This document shows positions 28,499 through 37,238 of a DNA stretch of 64,000 nt, in pieces (positions within the stretch are counted from its first letter, which is position 1; every line of letters begins with the position of its first letter). The stretch is from Myxococcales bacterium (GTDB taxonomy: Bacteria > Myxococcota_A > Polyangia > Polyangiales > GCA-016699535). The stretch covers positions 310,001-374,000 of the forward strand of contig JACKDX010000002.1 of assembly GCA_020633325.1 (NCBI GenBank). Reading direction: 5' to 3'. A model generated the notes under the pieces. The model was not told where the DNA came from and searched no databases. It saw only the letters and a list, made by a program, of their open reading frames with translations. The position numbers and the translations under genes were made by a program.

Positions 28499-29068
28499 AT
28501 GACCAAGACTGAGTTTGCAGAGGTCATACGCGAGGCAATCTTGTCGTTGCCCCAAGACTGTAAGGTGTGTCTTCGTTTCGTCGAGGACCCGGAGCTAGAT
28601 GATGTCCACCGAGTCGCCGCCGCAGGTGCGTTGCTCCATGTGCTTTCGGGAGCGAATGTGATTCCGGGAATGCGCGGCGTCCTAAGTTATGTCGACGACG
28701 TCCTCGTCATGCGTTTGGTACTGGCGCGCATCATACTGGCTGTTCCTGACGTGGTGGGCCGTCACGGCACCGAGTTCCCCGAGATCTTAGGAGGGATGAA
28801 CGGGCAGTTGGATGTGGCCAAACAATATCTGGGCGATTTGATCCGCGTGCTAGATCATGCTGCCGACGGAGTCGGCAAGCTCAGCTACCATGGACATGCC
28901 GCATCGGACTGTGTCCAAGACCCAGAAGAGAACACGTGGCTTTACGATACTGTGCAGGAAGCCATCGTGGACCGCTTTGATTTCGACGAGGAAGAAGTCG
29001 CCAGAGCCGTCAAGCAAATCGAGCAAGTTATGCCGCCCCTTCAACAGCGCGCTAACTTACTCGCATAA
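28499..29068 (+). CDS. YkvA/DUF1232-like protein
   Basis: A 189-residue helical protein. The segment ALLHVLSGANVIPGMRGVLSYVDDVLVMRLVL resembles the DUF1232 (YkvA) core, where a short hydrophobic pair is followed by a conserved DD. Membrane association is possible but weak. It begins 11 nt after the OmpA-like gene and may be read from the same promoter. Function unknown. Confidence 0.65.
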   Translation: MTKTEFAEVIREAILSLPQDCKVCLRFVEDPELDDVHRVAAAGALLHVLSGANVIPGMRGVLSYVDDVLVMRLVLARIILAVPDVVGRHGTEFPEILGGMNGQLDVAKQYLGDLIRVLDHAADGVGKLSYHGHAASDCVQDPEENTWLYDTVQEAIVDRFDFDEEEVARAVKQIEQVMPPLQQRANLLA

Positions 29069-29097
29069 CACGCCATTCTCCTACCTTGTGGTGATTT

Positions 29098-30459
29098 CTA
29101 GAAGAACGAGTGAACGCTGCTCCATGCGTTGGAGAGGGTCTGAAGCAATACGAAAAACAGGACAAAGGGCACCAAAATGCGCAAGGTCCACAGCCAACCC
29201 ACAAGGAGCTTCCGTGGCCCATGAAAGCCAGATGCCATTTCCGATACCGCATCGGGCAATCGCCAGCCCACGAGGATGCTCAGTGCTAAGGATCCAATAA
29301 CCAATAAGACGTTGCCGGCAAGATGATCCATTGCGGCAAGGACATCGCCACTGTATGCCGAAGGAACACCCACCAGTAAACACACGCCACCTGTGAGCAA
29401 CGCTGCCTTCCTTCTGCTGTATGCGCGCATGTCGATGACGCTGGAAGTCACCACTTCTAGTAAAGAAATGCCCGAGGTAAGGGCGCCCACGGCAAGTGTC
29501 GAGAAAAACATAAAGCCGACGACACGGCCCGCTCCGCCCATCGAGGCGAAGGCTTTGGGAAGCCCAATGAAGAGGGCGCCGATGGCACTCTCGCCGAGTT
29601 GGCCTTCAAGGCCAAATGCAAAGATCATCGGAAAAACAACCAAGCCGGCGACGAACGCGACCAGGAAGTCGGCCGTGGCGATAGAGGCGGCCGCTCCCGG
29701 TAAGCTCTCGCCCCCTGAGAGGTAGCTCGCATATGTGAGCATGGCGCCCATACCAATACTTAGACTAAAAAAAGCCTGCCCCGCGGCTGCGGCCAGCGTT
29801 TGTAAGGACAGCAATTCTCTAAAATCCACCTGGAGGTAAAACTGGTAGCCAGCCTGTCCCCCTTTTAGCCCGCCTGCCCATATCGCCAGCCCCGCCAAGA
29901 GCAAAAACAGCACAGGCATGAGTATCATCGAGGCGCGCTCGATGCCCCCCTTCACGCCTCCTGATACAACCGCCACGGCGATCGCCATGGCGAGCGCGTG
30001 GTAGCCGAGTGCGCCGTGCCCGGTAGAAATGGCATCGAAGTGCCCCTGGGTGTCACTCGGGAAACCCGTAAAGAGGGACTCCACGCTATACCGAAGCGTC
30101 CAACCGGTGATGACAGAGTAGTAGGCCAAAATGGTGAATCCGATCAGCACAAAAAGATAACCCAGCGGACGCCATCTCTGGCCGCCGGCGGCGACAATGG
30201 CGCCGATAGGGCTTTGTTTGCTGCGGCGGCCGATGACAAATTCTGCCGTGATCAGCGGGAGCCCAATCATCAAGGTCATCACAATGTAAAGCAAAACGAA
30301 CGCCGCCCCTCCCCCCTCAGAGGTACGGTAAGGGAACCGCCACATATTCCCGAGGCCAACCGCCGATCCTACCGCCGCCAGCAAGAATCCGAGGCGGCTC
30401 CCCCAACCCTCTCGTGTAGATGGTGCAATTGGGGCACGGGGGGGCGAATCGAGGTGCAT
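29098..30459 (-). CDS. sodium-dependent transporter, NSS (SLC6-like) family
   Basis: A 453-residue LeuT-fold symporter. The N-terminal signature GFLLAAVGSAVGLGNMWRFPY of the family's first helix is clear, as is GGGAAFVLLYI in helix two. Eleven to twelve hydrophobic helices follow. Such transporters import amino acids or related solutes with Na+. Substrate not predictable by eye. ATG 30459 has AAAGGAG six bases upstream. It is divergent from the SRPBCC gene. Confidence 0.92.
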   Translation of the reverse strand: MHLDSPPRAPIAPSTREGWGSRLGFLLAAVGSAVGLGNMWRFPYRTSEGGGAAFVLLYIVMTLMIGLPLITAEFVIGRRSKQSPIGAIVAAGGQRWRPLGYLFVLIGFTILAYYSVITGWTLRYSVESLFTGFPSDTQGHFDAISTGHGALGYHALAMAIAVAVVSGGVKGGIERASMILMPVLFLLLAGLAIWAGGLKGGQAGYQFYLQVDFRELLSLQTLAAAAGQAFFSLSIGMGAMLTYASYLSGGESLPGAAASIATADFLVAFVAGLVVFPMIFAFGLEGQLGESAIGALFIGLPKAFASMGGAGRVVGFMFFSTLAVGALTSGISLLEVVTSSVIDMRAYSRRKAALLTGGVCLLVGVPSAYSGDVLAAMDHLAGNVLLVIGSLALSILVGWRLPDAVSEMASGFHGPRKLLVGWLWTLRILVPFVLFFVLLQTLSNAWSSVHSFF

Positions 30460-30480
30460 GGAGGCTCCTTTGGCTGGTTG

Positions 30481-30510
30481 TGTACAGAGCGCGGCGTTTC
30501 CAGGTAGAAT
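30481..30510 (+). promoter_or_regulatory. candidate promoter for the SRPBCC gene
   Basis: TGTACA (30481-30486), 18-nt spacer and TAGAAT (30505-30510). The -10 is near consensus, the -35 only fair. Confidence 0.35.
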
Positions 30511-30559
30511 AAAGAAAGGAACGCGCCGTCGAATTCCTTATAGCTGAGTCAGGCCTTGC

Positions 30560-31177
30560 ATGAAAATCCCTCATCTCACGCGACATACCGCACTATTTTC
30601 CGTTGTGGCTGTAATTCTGTCGGCGTCTACTGTTTCCGCCAATGGGCGGGAGTTTTCGCCCCAAGAGCGGCACCTGCTCGATTCCGGCAAGCTCGTGAAG
30701 CGACAGGTAAGCCAACGCCGAGGCAATCGCCATCTGTTTGGGGGCACCAGCTGGCAGGTAATTGATGCCGACGCAGACTATGTTTGGAGGGTCATCAACG
30801 ACGTAAGGAAATACCCGGCCATCTTCCCCCACCTCGTCGAAGCGAAGCTCCTGGCGAAGCGGGGCGCAAGCCGCACGGTGTACCTTGAGCATGCCTCGGG
30901 CCCTTTTCATGTCAGCTACGCCCTTAAGGGCGTGGCCGATGTGAAGCACCATGACCTCAATTTCAAACTCGATACATCGCGGCCTAGGGATATCGATGCA
31001 GCGTGGGGTTTTTTCAGTGTGCGACCTTATGGGGCGGGGCGCTCTATCCTCACCTACGGCGTGATGCTGGATATCGGCTCGGGTCTGTTGCGTGGACTTT
31101 TGCGGGATAAGATTCGCGGAACTTTGTTGCATATTCCACGCAACGTGCGTCAGTATATCCACCAACATCGATCCTAA
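30560..31177 (+). CDS. exported SRPBCC (START/polyketide-cyclase-like) protein
   Basis: A 205-residue protein with a signal peptide (hydrophobic 10-24, likely cut near VSA-NG at 28). The mature part fits an SRPBCC hydrophobic-pocket fold. It opens with SWQVIDADADYVWRVINDVRKYPAIFPHLVEA, the typical first strand and helix of Polyketide_cyc domains. The C-terminal long helix is RGLLRDKIRGTLLHIPRNVRQYI. It could bind a lipid or hydrophobic ligand in the periplasm. No enzyme function can be assigned. Confidence 0.8.
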   Translation: MKIPHLTRHTALFSVVAVILSASTVSANGREFSPQERHLLDSGKLVKRQVSQRRGNRHLFGGTSWQVIDADADYVWRVINDVRKYPAIFPHLVEAKLLAKRGASRTVYLEHASGPFHVSYALKGVADVKHHDLNFKLDTSRPRDIDAAWGFFSVRPYGAGRSILTYGVMLDIGSGLLRGLLRDKIRGTLLHIPRNVRQYIHQHRS

Positions 31178-31253
31178 CCCCCACTCAACCTGTCTCCTTA
31201 AAGCGTGCGCGATATTAAGGGCCCAGATCTGTATTTTGATAGGATAACGCTTT

Positions 31254-33170
31254 ATGGATCTTTTCAGCGCGGCCCGGCGGCTATCAAATCCGTTTGTCTT
31301 TCAGCCCAATGATCGTCATACCGCGCGGGCGATCGGTGCCCACGGCGTTATCGGCGATGGGTATTCGTGCGCCCTTGTCGCGGCAGACGGCGCCATTGAC
31401 TGGCTGTGTTTTCCACGTTTTGATAGTCCGAGCGTCTTTGCCGCATTGCTCGATGGAGAAAAAGGAGGCTTCACCTCGGTTCAGCCGGCAGATGTAGGGT
31501 TTGAAACATTGCAGCGTTACGATCCCGACACCAACGTGCTTGAGACGCTCTTCAGGGTCGAAGGGCAAGGCGTATTTCGTCTCACCGACTTCATGCCGTG
31601 GACCAACGATCCCAGGGCATCCATTCACGAGGTTCATCGCCGCATTGATTGCTTGGAAGGGCAAGTCAGAATTAAGATCATTGTGGATCCACGGTTTGAG
31701 TACGGGGCACACACGCCCAACCTCATTCCATACGAGGACGGCGTGCTCGCGGAGGGGCCTAACCATGAGAAACTGGTGTTTGTGGTCTCCGGAAACCCTC
31801 GGTGGATCAACCGCGCACAAGGCGGGGTCGAAACAGAGTTGACGCTCAGGTCCGGTACCCGACGGTGGATGGTTTTTTCATGGGGCGCTCCCAGGCCCGA
31901 GCATATTTCATCGTACCGCTCTTTCGAGCACTTGCGCGCGACACGCCATGCATGGAGAGAATGGGCAAGGCAACTCCGCTACGATGGGCCATGGCGTCAC
32001 CACGTATTGCGCTCCGCCCTCGTGCTTAAGCTGATGCAATACGCGCCAACGGGTGCGATGATTGCGGCACCCACCACCTCACTTCCCGAATGGATGGGCG
32101 GTCAACGAAACTGGGATTACCGCTATGCATGGACGCGGGATTCAGCCATGGCGGTGCGGGCTGCCAACTTAATGGGTTACCTATCTGAAGCGCGGGATTT
32201 CTTTCACTTCATTCGAGATGTCATAGATTCGGGGGTGGGTCTGAGGGTCATGTACGCGGTGGATGGAACCCTGGTGCCTGATGAACGGGTGCTAAGCCAC
32301 CTCAAGGGGCATCGTAATTCCAGGCCCGTCCGCATAGGCAACGCGGCTCGCGATCAGATGCAACTGGATACAGCCGGGGAGCTGCTCGACAGTGCGTATC
32401 TCTACGAACAAGTCGGTGGCGTGCTCACGTTGCGAGCGTGGCGCAATTTGCGAGACATTGCTGACGGACTTTGTAAGATTTGGGAGCAGCCTGATGATGG
32501 CATATGGGAGCCGCGCGTGGGGCGACGGCACAATGTGCACTCAAAGCTTATGAGCTGGCTTGCTTTGCATAGGGCCGAATCGCTGAGCCAGCGCTTTTCG
32601 GCGCCCGAGGCCGGTGCGCGTTGGAACGAAGCCGCCAAGCGCGTTCGCGAAGACGTGATGGCAAAGGGACTAGACGCATCAAAGTCCCGTTTCGTGAACG
32701 CCTACGGACATGATGATCCCGACGCGGCCCTGCTGCTGATGCCTATTCATGGTTTTTTGCCGCCCGATCACCCATTGTCACGTCGAACCGTTCAGTGGAT
32801 TGAGGACACCTTACATGCGGGTCCCTATCTCTATCGATATTGCAACGATGACGGCTTGCCCCCTGGGGAAGGCGCATTTGTTTTGTGTGGATTTTGGCTC
32901 GCCGAGACGATGGCGCTCGAGGGTCGCTTGGACGAAGCGCAGCGCACGTTCATGGCACATGCCGAGGCGTCCAATCATCTCGGATTGATGGCCGAAGAAA
33001 TCAATCCCACCACCAACGAGCTCTTGGGTAACTTTCCTCAAGCCTTCAGCCACTTGGGATTGATCAACGCTGCTGAGCGCATCGATCTTGCCCTGCGTTT
33101 GCGCGATGAGGGCTCTAACGCATTGCCCCGCTTCAGTCGTGCCACATTTGAACCCGGCCGCTCGGGCTGA
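31254..33170 (+). CDS. glycoside hydrolase family 15 protein (trehalase/glucoamylase-like)
   Basis: 638 residues with no signal peptide, so cytoplasmic. The N-terminal beta-sandwich begins with IGDGYSCALVAADGAIDWLCFPRFDSP. The catalytic (alpha/alpha)6 barrel has WMGGQRNWDYRYAWTRDS (about 279-297), and GIWEPR...RHNVHSKLMSW (about 415) with the general-acid Glu. The general-base region is MAEEINPTT...GNFPQAFSHL (about 579-600). Bacterial relatives hydrolyse trehalose or alpha-glucans; which applies here is uncertain. The next gene starts 2 nt after the stop. Confidence 0.92.
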   Translation: MDLFSAARRLSNPFVFQPNDRHTARAIGAHGVIGDGYSCALVAADGAIDWLCFPRFDSPSVFAALLDGEKGGFTSVQPADVGFETLQRYDPDTNVLETLFRVEGQGVFRLTDFMPWTNDPRASIHEVHRRIDCLEGQVRIKIIVDPRFEYGAHTPNLIPYEDGVLAEGPNHEKLVFVVSGNPRWINRAQGGVETELTLRSGTRRWMVFSWGAPRPEHISSYRSFEHLRATRHAWREWARQLRYDGPWRHHVLRSALVLKLMQYAPTGAMIAAPTTSLPEWMGGQRNWDYRYAWTRDSAMAVRAANLMGYLSEARDFFHFIRDVIDSGVGLRVMYAVDGTLVPDERVLSHLKGHRNSRPVRIGNAARDQMQLDTAGELLDSAYLYEQVGGVLTLRAWRNLRDIADGLCKIWEQPDDGIWEPRVGRRHNVHSKLMSWLALHRAESLSQRFSAPEAGARWNEAAKRVREDVMAKGLDASKSRFVNAYGHDDPDAALLLMPIHGFLPPDHPLSRRTVQWIEDTLHAGPYLYRYCNDDGLPPGEGAFVLCGFWLAETMALEGRLDEAQRTFMAHAEASNHLGLMAEEINPTTNELLGNFPQAFSHLGLINAAERIDLALRLRDEGSNALPRFSRATFEPGRSG

Positions 33171-33172
33171 GT

Positions 33173-33913
33173 ATGGACGCCACAACCTTTAAAGAAGCCT
33201 TACTGGAGGTGATGGAAGCCAAGCAACATTGGGCATGGCCCGCATTTGGCCAAGGACTGGTTTCTTCCGAACTTCTCCATGTCCATTTCGAACAAGAGTA
33301 CGCGACGTACGTGCGCGACTTTCCCGTGTTGGTGGGACGCGCCTATGTGCAATGCCCCATTGCCGAAGTGCGGCGCGAGCTTGCCGAGAATCTCTACGAG
33401 GAAGAGACAGGAGGGATTGTCGCCACGAGGCCCCATCCGGAGCTTTTTCTAGAGTACCCCAAGGGGCTTGGAATGGATCTGCAGCGATTTGAAAACATCA
33501 CGCTCTTGCCCGCAGCCTCACGATACAGAAGCTACCTTGATGAGGCGACTTTTCATAAGGGCTGGGAGATCGCTGCGGCTGTGACCACATTATTCATCGA
33601 GGGGACGCCTTATGACCGAGGAGAACTGGACCCCGTCGCGAAACGGCGATCGATGCCTCCGCTTGAGGAGCACCCACTCGTACGTCATTACGGACTGCCG
33701 ATAGACGCGTTAGCGCTCACCAAAGCCCATCGTCAGGTCGAGGGCGGGCACCGGAAGAGCGCGTGGCGGATGATCTTGGATCACGTAGCAGCCGAGCAGC
33801 GTTCCAGTATTATTGTCGCAATGCAGGACGCCTTGCGTTATTGGTTGCTGTATCGTGATGACGTGGCTGAGGCGTGTGGGCTTTCGCGAACCGGAAAGTC
33901 TACGCTTTCCTAA
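33173..33913 (+). CDS. haem-oxygenase-fold iron enzyme (CADD/PqqC/TenA-like)
   Basis: A 246-residue all-helical protein of the haem-oxygenase-like iron redox family. Candidate metal ligands are E76-E78 and H88, E143 in TLFIEGT, and an H-x3-E-x2-H triad at H186, E190 and H193. This spacing matches the H-x3-D-x2-H of Chlamydia CADD-type enzymes. PqqC and TenA lack that arrangement, so a non-haem diiron oxidase is the better guess. Substrate unknown. It follows GH15 by 2 nt and precedes a MauG-like peroxidase by 83 nt. Confidence 0.8.
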   Translation: MDATTFKEALLEVMEAKQHWAWPAFGQGLVSSELLHVHFEQEYATYVRDFPVLVGRAYVQCPIAEVRRELAENLYEEETGGIVATRPHPELFLEYPKGLGMDLQRFENITLLPAASRYRSYLDEATFHKGWEIAAAVTTLFIEGTPYDRGELDPVAKRRSMPPLEEHPLVRHYGLPIDALALTKAHRQVEGGHRKSAWRMILDHVAAEQRSSIIVAMQDALRYWLLYRDDVAEACGLSRTGKSTLS

Positions 33914-33957
33914 GCGTCATAGGGCGCGCCGAAATGCGGAATGGTAGGCAAACCCAG

Positions 33958-33986
33958 GCCTTTGGGGTAAAGTGCCCCCCGAAGGC
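33958..33986 (+). other. stem-loop next to the ribosome-binding site of the di-haem peroxidase gene
   Basis: GCCTTTGGGG (33958-33967) pairs with CCCCGAAGGC (33977-33986), ten base pairs with one G-U, loop of nine. The stem ends in the likely Shine-Dalgarno GCGAGG (33985-33990), ten bases before ATG 33997. This is consistent with translational control, or with attenuation of readthrough from the upstream gene. Confidence 0.45.
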
Positions 33987-33996
33987 GAGGTGCTGG

Positions 33997-35331
33997 ATGC
34001 TGAGAGCCCGCGGAATAGGTGCCTTTACGGCTCTGGCCGTTTTTTGGGCGGCAGCTCTTTACGGAATAACGAGTCCAGCCCAGGACTCGAAAACCACCCT
34101 ACGCGGAGGCGGCAAAGCGCCGCACGGTGCTCTCGAGATGCACGCTCAGCAGAAAATGATCGATCGCTGGCTGAGTCAGTCCAAGCACGTATCAGTCCCC
34201 CAAGGCGTAAGCCCTTCGTTTTGGCACGCGACAGTGCCCGCAGACAATCCGGGGACCCCGGCGCAGGTCAAACTCGGTCGCGCGCTTTATTTCGATGTAA
34301 GGCTATCGAAAGATGGCTCGGTGGCATGTGCCAGTTGCCACGACACCAGCCGCGGTTTTGCGGACCAGCGCAATACCTCAGAAGGTATAGGGGACCAAAT
34401 CGGTCAGCGCAACGCACCCACTGTGATGAACGCCATGTTTTTTCAAACGCAGTTTTTGGATGGTCGAGCCTTGTCCCTCGAGGATCAAGCCAAATTGCCC
34501 ATCATCAATCCGATCGAGATGGGCATGCCCGATGGCGCGGCCGCCACGGCAGCGATTGAAAGCGATGCGAAATATCAGGCCGCTTTTAAGGAGGCGTATG
34601 GTCGTCCACCAAACTATGACGACATAGGACGGGCCTTGGCCGCGTTTGAGCGGACTTTGGTATTCCTCGATGCGCCCCTCGATCGGTTCTTGGCAGGCCA
34701 GAGCGACGCGATCAGCGAGGACGCCCAGGCGGGTTGGGCGTTGTTCAACGGCAAGGCGCGTTGCATCAGTTGCCATCAGATGAGCAGCTCAAGCCCCATC
34801 GGGACTGACAATCGCTTCCATAACATAGGGGTCTCGGCGCGCCATCAAGACTTTGAGAAACTCGCGAAACAAGCGCTTGGCGCACTCTCCAAGGACAGCT
34901 CTCAAGAAGCCATTGACCGCTTGGCGCTTGAAACCAATCTCTCGGAGCTCGGGCGATTTGTGGTCAGCCGTAACCGTTCGGATATCGGGGCCTTCAAGAC
35001 CTCCCAAATCCGGAACGTTGGAACAACCGGCCCATACATGCACGATGGTTCCATGGCCACCTTGTGGGATGTCGTCGATCATTACAACAAGGGTGGAGAG
35101 CCGAATCCGTTTCTGGACGGCGGTATCGAGCCTCTCAATCTATCCGAGCAGGAGATCGATCAACTCGTGGCGTTCATGTTCACCTTGACGGATTCCCGAT
35201 TGGCCGAGCAGAACAAAACTGAATTGGCTCACCAAACCAAAATCGCCTCTGAGCGTCGCCCATTTCGCGATAACAAGTTGGCAGATCGCAAAGTGTTGCC
35301 CTTCGAGGTGGTGCTGAAAGGAAGAAAATAG
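33997..35331 (+). CDS. di-haem cytochrome c peroxidase / MauG-like enzyme
   Basis: 444 residues with an N-terminal signal peptide (hydrophobic about 7-24). Two c-type haem sites are present, CASCH (111-115) and CISCH (256-260). Characteristic peroxidase phrases are LGRALYFDVRLS, QRNAPTVMNAMF and TTGPYMHDGSMATLWDVV. It is longer than classic CcpA, with extra residues at both ends. Family members either remove H2O2 or, like MauG and MbnH, oxidise residues in a partner protein. ATG 33997 was chosen because it begins the signal peptide. The next gene starts one base after the stop. Confidence 0.9.
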   Translation: MLRARGIGAFTALAVFWAAALYGITSPAQDSKTTLRGGGKAPHGALEMHAQQKMIDRWLSQSKHVSVPQGVSPSFWHATVPADNPGTPAQVKLGRALYFDVRLSKDGSVACASCHDTSRGFADQRNTSEGIGDQIGQRNAPTVMNAMFFQTQFLDGRALSLEDQAKLPIINPIEMGMPDGAAATAAIESDAKYQAAFKEAYGRPPNYDDIGRALAAFERTLVFLDAPLDRFLAGQSDAISEDAQAGWALFNGKARCISCHQMSSSSPIGTDNRFHNIGVSARHQDFEKLAKQALGALSKDSSQEAIDRLALETNLSELGRFVVSRNRSDIGAFKTSQIRNVGTTGPYMHDGSMATLWDVVDHYNKGGEPNPFLDGGIEPLNLSEQEIDQLVAFMFTLTDSRLAEQNKTELAHQTKIASERRPFRDNKLADRKVLPFEVVLKGRK

Positions 35332-35332
35332 G

Positions 35333-36469
35333 ATGTCGCGCACAAGAATCAAAGGCGTGAAAAGCATCGAAACGCGCCACATTGAGGAGCGCCAAGCATT
35401 GTTTGGGGCCTTGAAATCTTTGGACCGGCGATCCTTCATGAAAGTTTCTGCAGCCGCGATGGGGGCTGTCATGGCCAAAGGCATTTTGCCGCCTCATTCA
35501 TTTCAGCCCGTCACGGTAAAAGCGCAGGGTCCTTCGGCCCATCCATCGGCGTTTACCTTTGCGTATATCTCCGATTCGCATCTTTATGATCGGAAGCTGA
35601 ACGATCGCTTTGTGAACCAGTTGCTGCGGGCGGTGGACGACATCAATGCGATGGATCCGCAACCCGATTTTGTGTTCTACGGGGGCGATTTATCTCAGCT
35701 GGCGCAGCCGACCGAGTTGGAGCTTGGGTCCCAAATTTTGAAGAACGTCAAAGCCCCGCTACGCATGATGGTCGGTGAGCACGACTGGTATCTCGACATG
35801 GGAGAAAAATGGCGAGAGTTGTTTGGGGAGCCAACATATTCCTTTGAGCATAAGGGTTTTCATTGCGTCGTTCTAAACAGCATCATCGAGAAAGATTTCT
35901 GGACCGCCCGAAAACTAACGCCCATGGAGCGCATGTTGACCGTTGCGGGGCTTGACAACGGGGTTCAGAATTCGTTTAGCGTCGGGGAGGAGCAAAGGTC
36001 GTGGCTCAAACAAGATCTCGACAAGGTGCCCAAGACCACGCCACTCATCGTATTTTCACATTCCCCTCTTTATAAACTTTACAAGCCTTGGAACTTCTGG
36101 ACGGACGATGCCGAGGAAGTCCAAAAACTGCTTAAACCGTTTCGGTCGGTTGTGGTGATTCACGGGCACACACACCAGATTTTGACCCATCGCATGGGCA
36201 ATATTCAGTTTCACGGGATGCTTTCCACGGCTTGGCCTTGGCCGTATGCGCCTGAGGGGATGCCGCCGCTGACCGTTCAAATGGGTAGGCCAGATCCTTT
36301 TAATCCGCACGATGGTCTTGGGGACGGGTCGTTGAACGTTCATCCCGACGGGATGGTCGACAAGGTCTACAATCTATGGAATCGCAATCCGGTTACCATC
36401 ACCCGGACGTATATGAAGACAAACGGCGCCAAGGAAAAACCGACAAGTCCGACGCTCGCCAGCTACTGA
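35333..36469 (+). CDS. Tat-exported calcineurin-like phosphoesterase
   Basis: 378 residues. A twin-arginine signal DRRSFMK (31-37) is followed by an Ala/Met/Gly-rich hydrophobic stretch to about 58. Metallophosphoesterase motifs are SDSHLYD, GGDLSQ, GEHDW (Asn of GNHD replaced by Glu), FSHSP and GHTH. It is not SoxB or UshA, as the 5'-nucleotidase C-terminal domain is absent. Tat export implies folding, perhaps with metals, before secretion. It lies directly between the di-haem peroxidase and a cytochrome, suggesting a shared periplasmic task. Start ATG 35333 has GGAAGAAA upstream. Confidence 0.88.
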   Translation: MSRTRIKGVKSIETRHIEERQALFGALKSLDRRSFMKVSAAAMGAVMAKGILPPHSFQPVTVKAQGPSAHPSAFTFAYISDSHLYDRKLNDRFVNQLLRAVDDINAMDPQPDFVFYGGDLSQLAQPTELELGSQILKNVKAPLRMMVGEHDWYLDMGEKWRELFGEPTYSFEHKGFHCVVLNSIIEKDFWTARKLTPMERMLTVAGLDNGVQNSFSVGEEQRSWLKQDLDKVPKTTPLIVFSHSPLYKLYKPWNFWTDDAEEVQKLLKPFRSVVVIHGHTHQILTHRMGNIQFHGMLSTAWPWPYAPEGMPPLTVQMGRPDPFNPHDGLGDGSLNVHPDGMVDKVYNLWNRNPVTITRTYMKTNGAKEKPTSPTLASY

Positions 36470-36490
36470 TTTGTAAGCATGGAGAACAAC

Positions 36491-37141
36491 ATGACCACCG
36501 CTCGTGCAAGAATGATGTGCGCCCTGGGGATTGCATTTGTCATCGGGTGTCCAGGGACCGACTCAAAAGAATCGCAAAAGCAGCGAAGGGACCATGTCGA
36601 GGTGACGTTATGTGACGGCAAGACCAAGACGGCAGTTGCCGCAGGGACGCCGGGTACGACCATTGCGGGTGCTTTGATGACCGAATGGCTGCGTAAGAAT
36701 CCCAACGCCAACTGGGAGGCCGAAGAGCGCGAGCGGCATACGTTACAGCCAGCCGCGGATAATCATGGGCTCGTGGGGGAGGTCAATGGCCAGACATACG
36801 GGCGCGTGACCGACCACGATGTTGCGTTGTGGAAGGCCGAAACAGAGCGGGTGGCGCTGGCGGGCTCCTCAGTGTTTCACAGCGCCGATAAGCTTGGCAG
36901 CACTATTGGCGTGTCCTGCGACATGTGCCATCCCCATGCCGCCAATACGCACCCCGAAACGTATCCCAAGTTTCAAGTTCAGCTGGGACGGGTCGCCCTG
37001 TTACGCGACATGATCAACTGGTGCATCGAACATCCAGTTCGTGGCCAGCCATTGGCTTCCGACGATCCGAAAATGCGCGCCATGGAGGCCTACATACTCG
37101 CGCAGCGTGCCGGCAAAACCCTTGCCTACGGCAAACACTGA
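36491..37141 (+). CDS. SoxA-like monohaem cytochrome c lipoprotein
   Basis: 216 residues. The lipobox is VIGC with C20 as the lipid site. One haem motif CDMCH is at 143-147. The following part, with YPKFQVQLGRVALLRDMINWC and a C-terminal YILAQRAGK, resembles the C-terminal haem domain of SoxA, including a Cys after the haem that in SoxA is the active-site position. The N-terminal half is unlike classic SoxA. No soxX, soxYZ, soxB or soxCD is present, so thiosulfate oxidation is doubtful. ATG 36491 follows GGAGAACAAC. Confidence 0.75.
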   Translation: MTTARARMMCALGIAFVIGCPGTDSKESQKQRRDHVEVTLCDGKTKTAVAAGTPGTTIAGALMTEWLRKNPNANWEAEERERHTLQPAADNHGLVGEVNGQTYGRVTDHDVALWKAETERVALAGSSVFHSADKLGSTIGVSCDMCHPHAANTHPETYPKFQVQLGRVALLRDMINWCIEHPVRGQPLASDDPKMRAMEAYILAQRAGKTLAYGKH

Positions 37142-37238
37142 CGGGGGTCACTAACCTAGTGTCGAAGTTATTGATATTATTCCGTTCCTGGGAAAAGTGC
37201 GCGTTTTCGTGCTCATGAAACAGTCTTAGGAGCCGCTG

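Noticed and set aside
35333..36469. SoxB as part of a Sox cluster with the SoxA-like gene
   Set aside because: The protein lacks the 5'-nucleotidase C-terminal domain of SoxB and no other sox gene is near.
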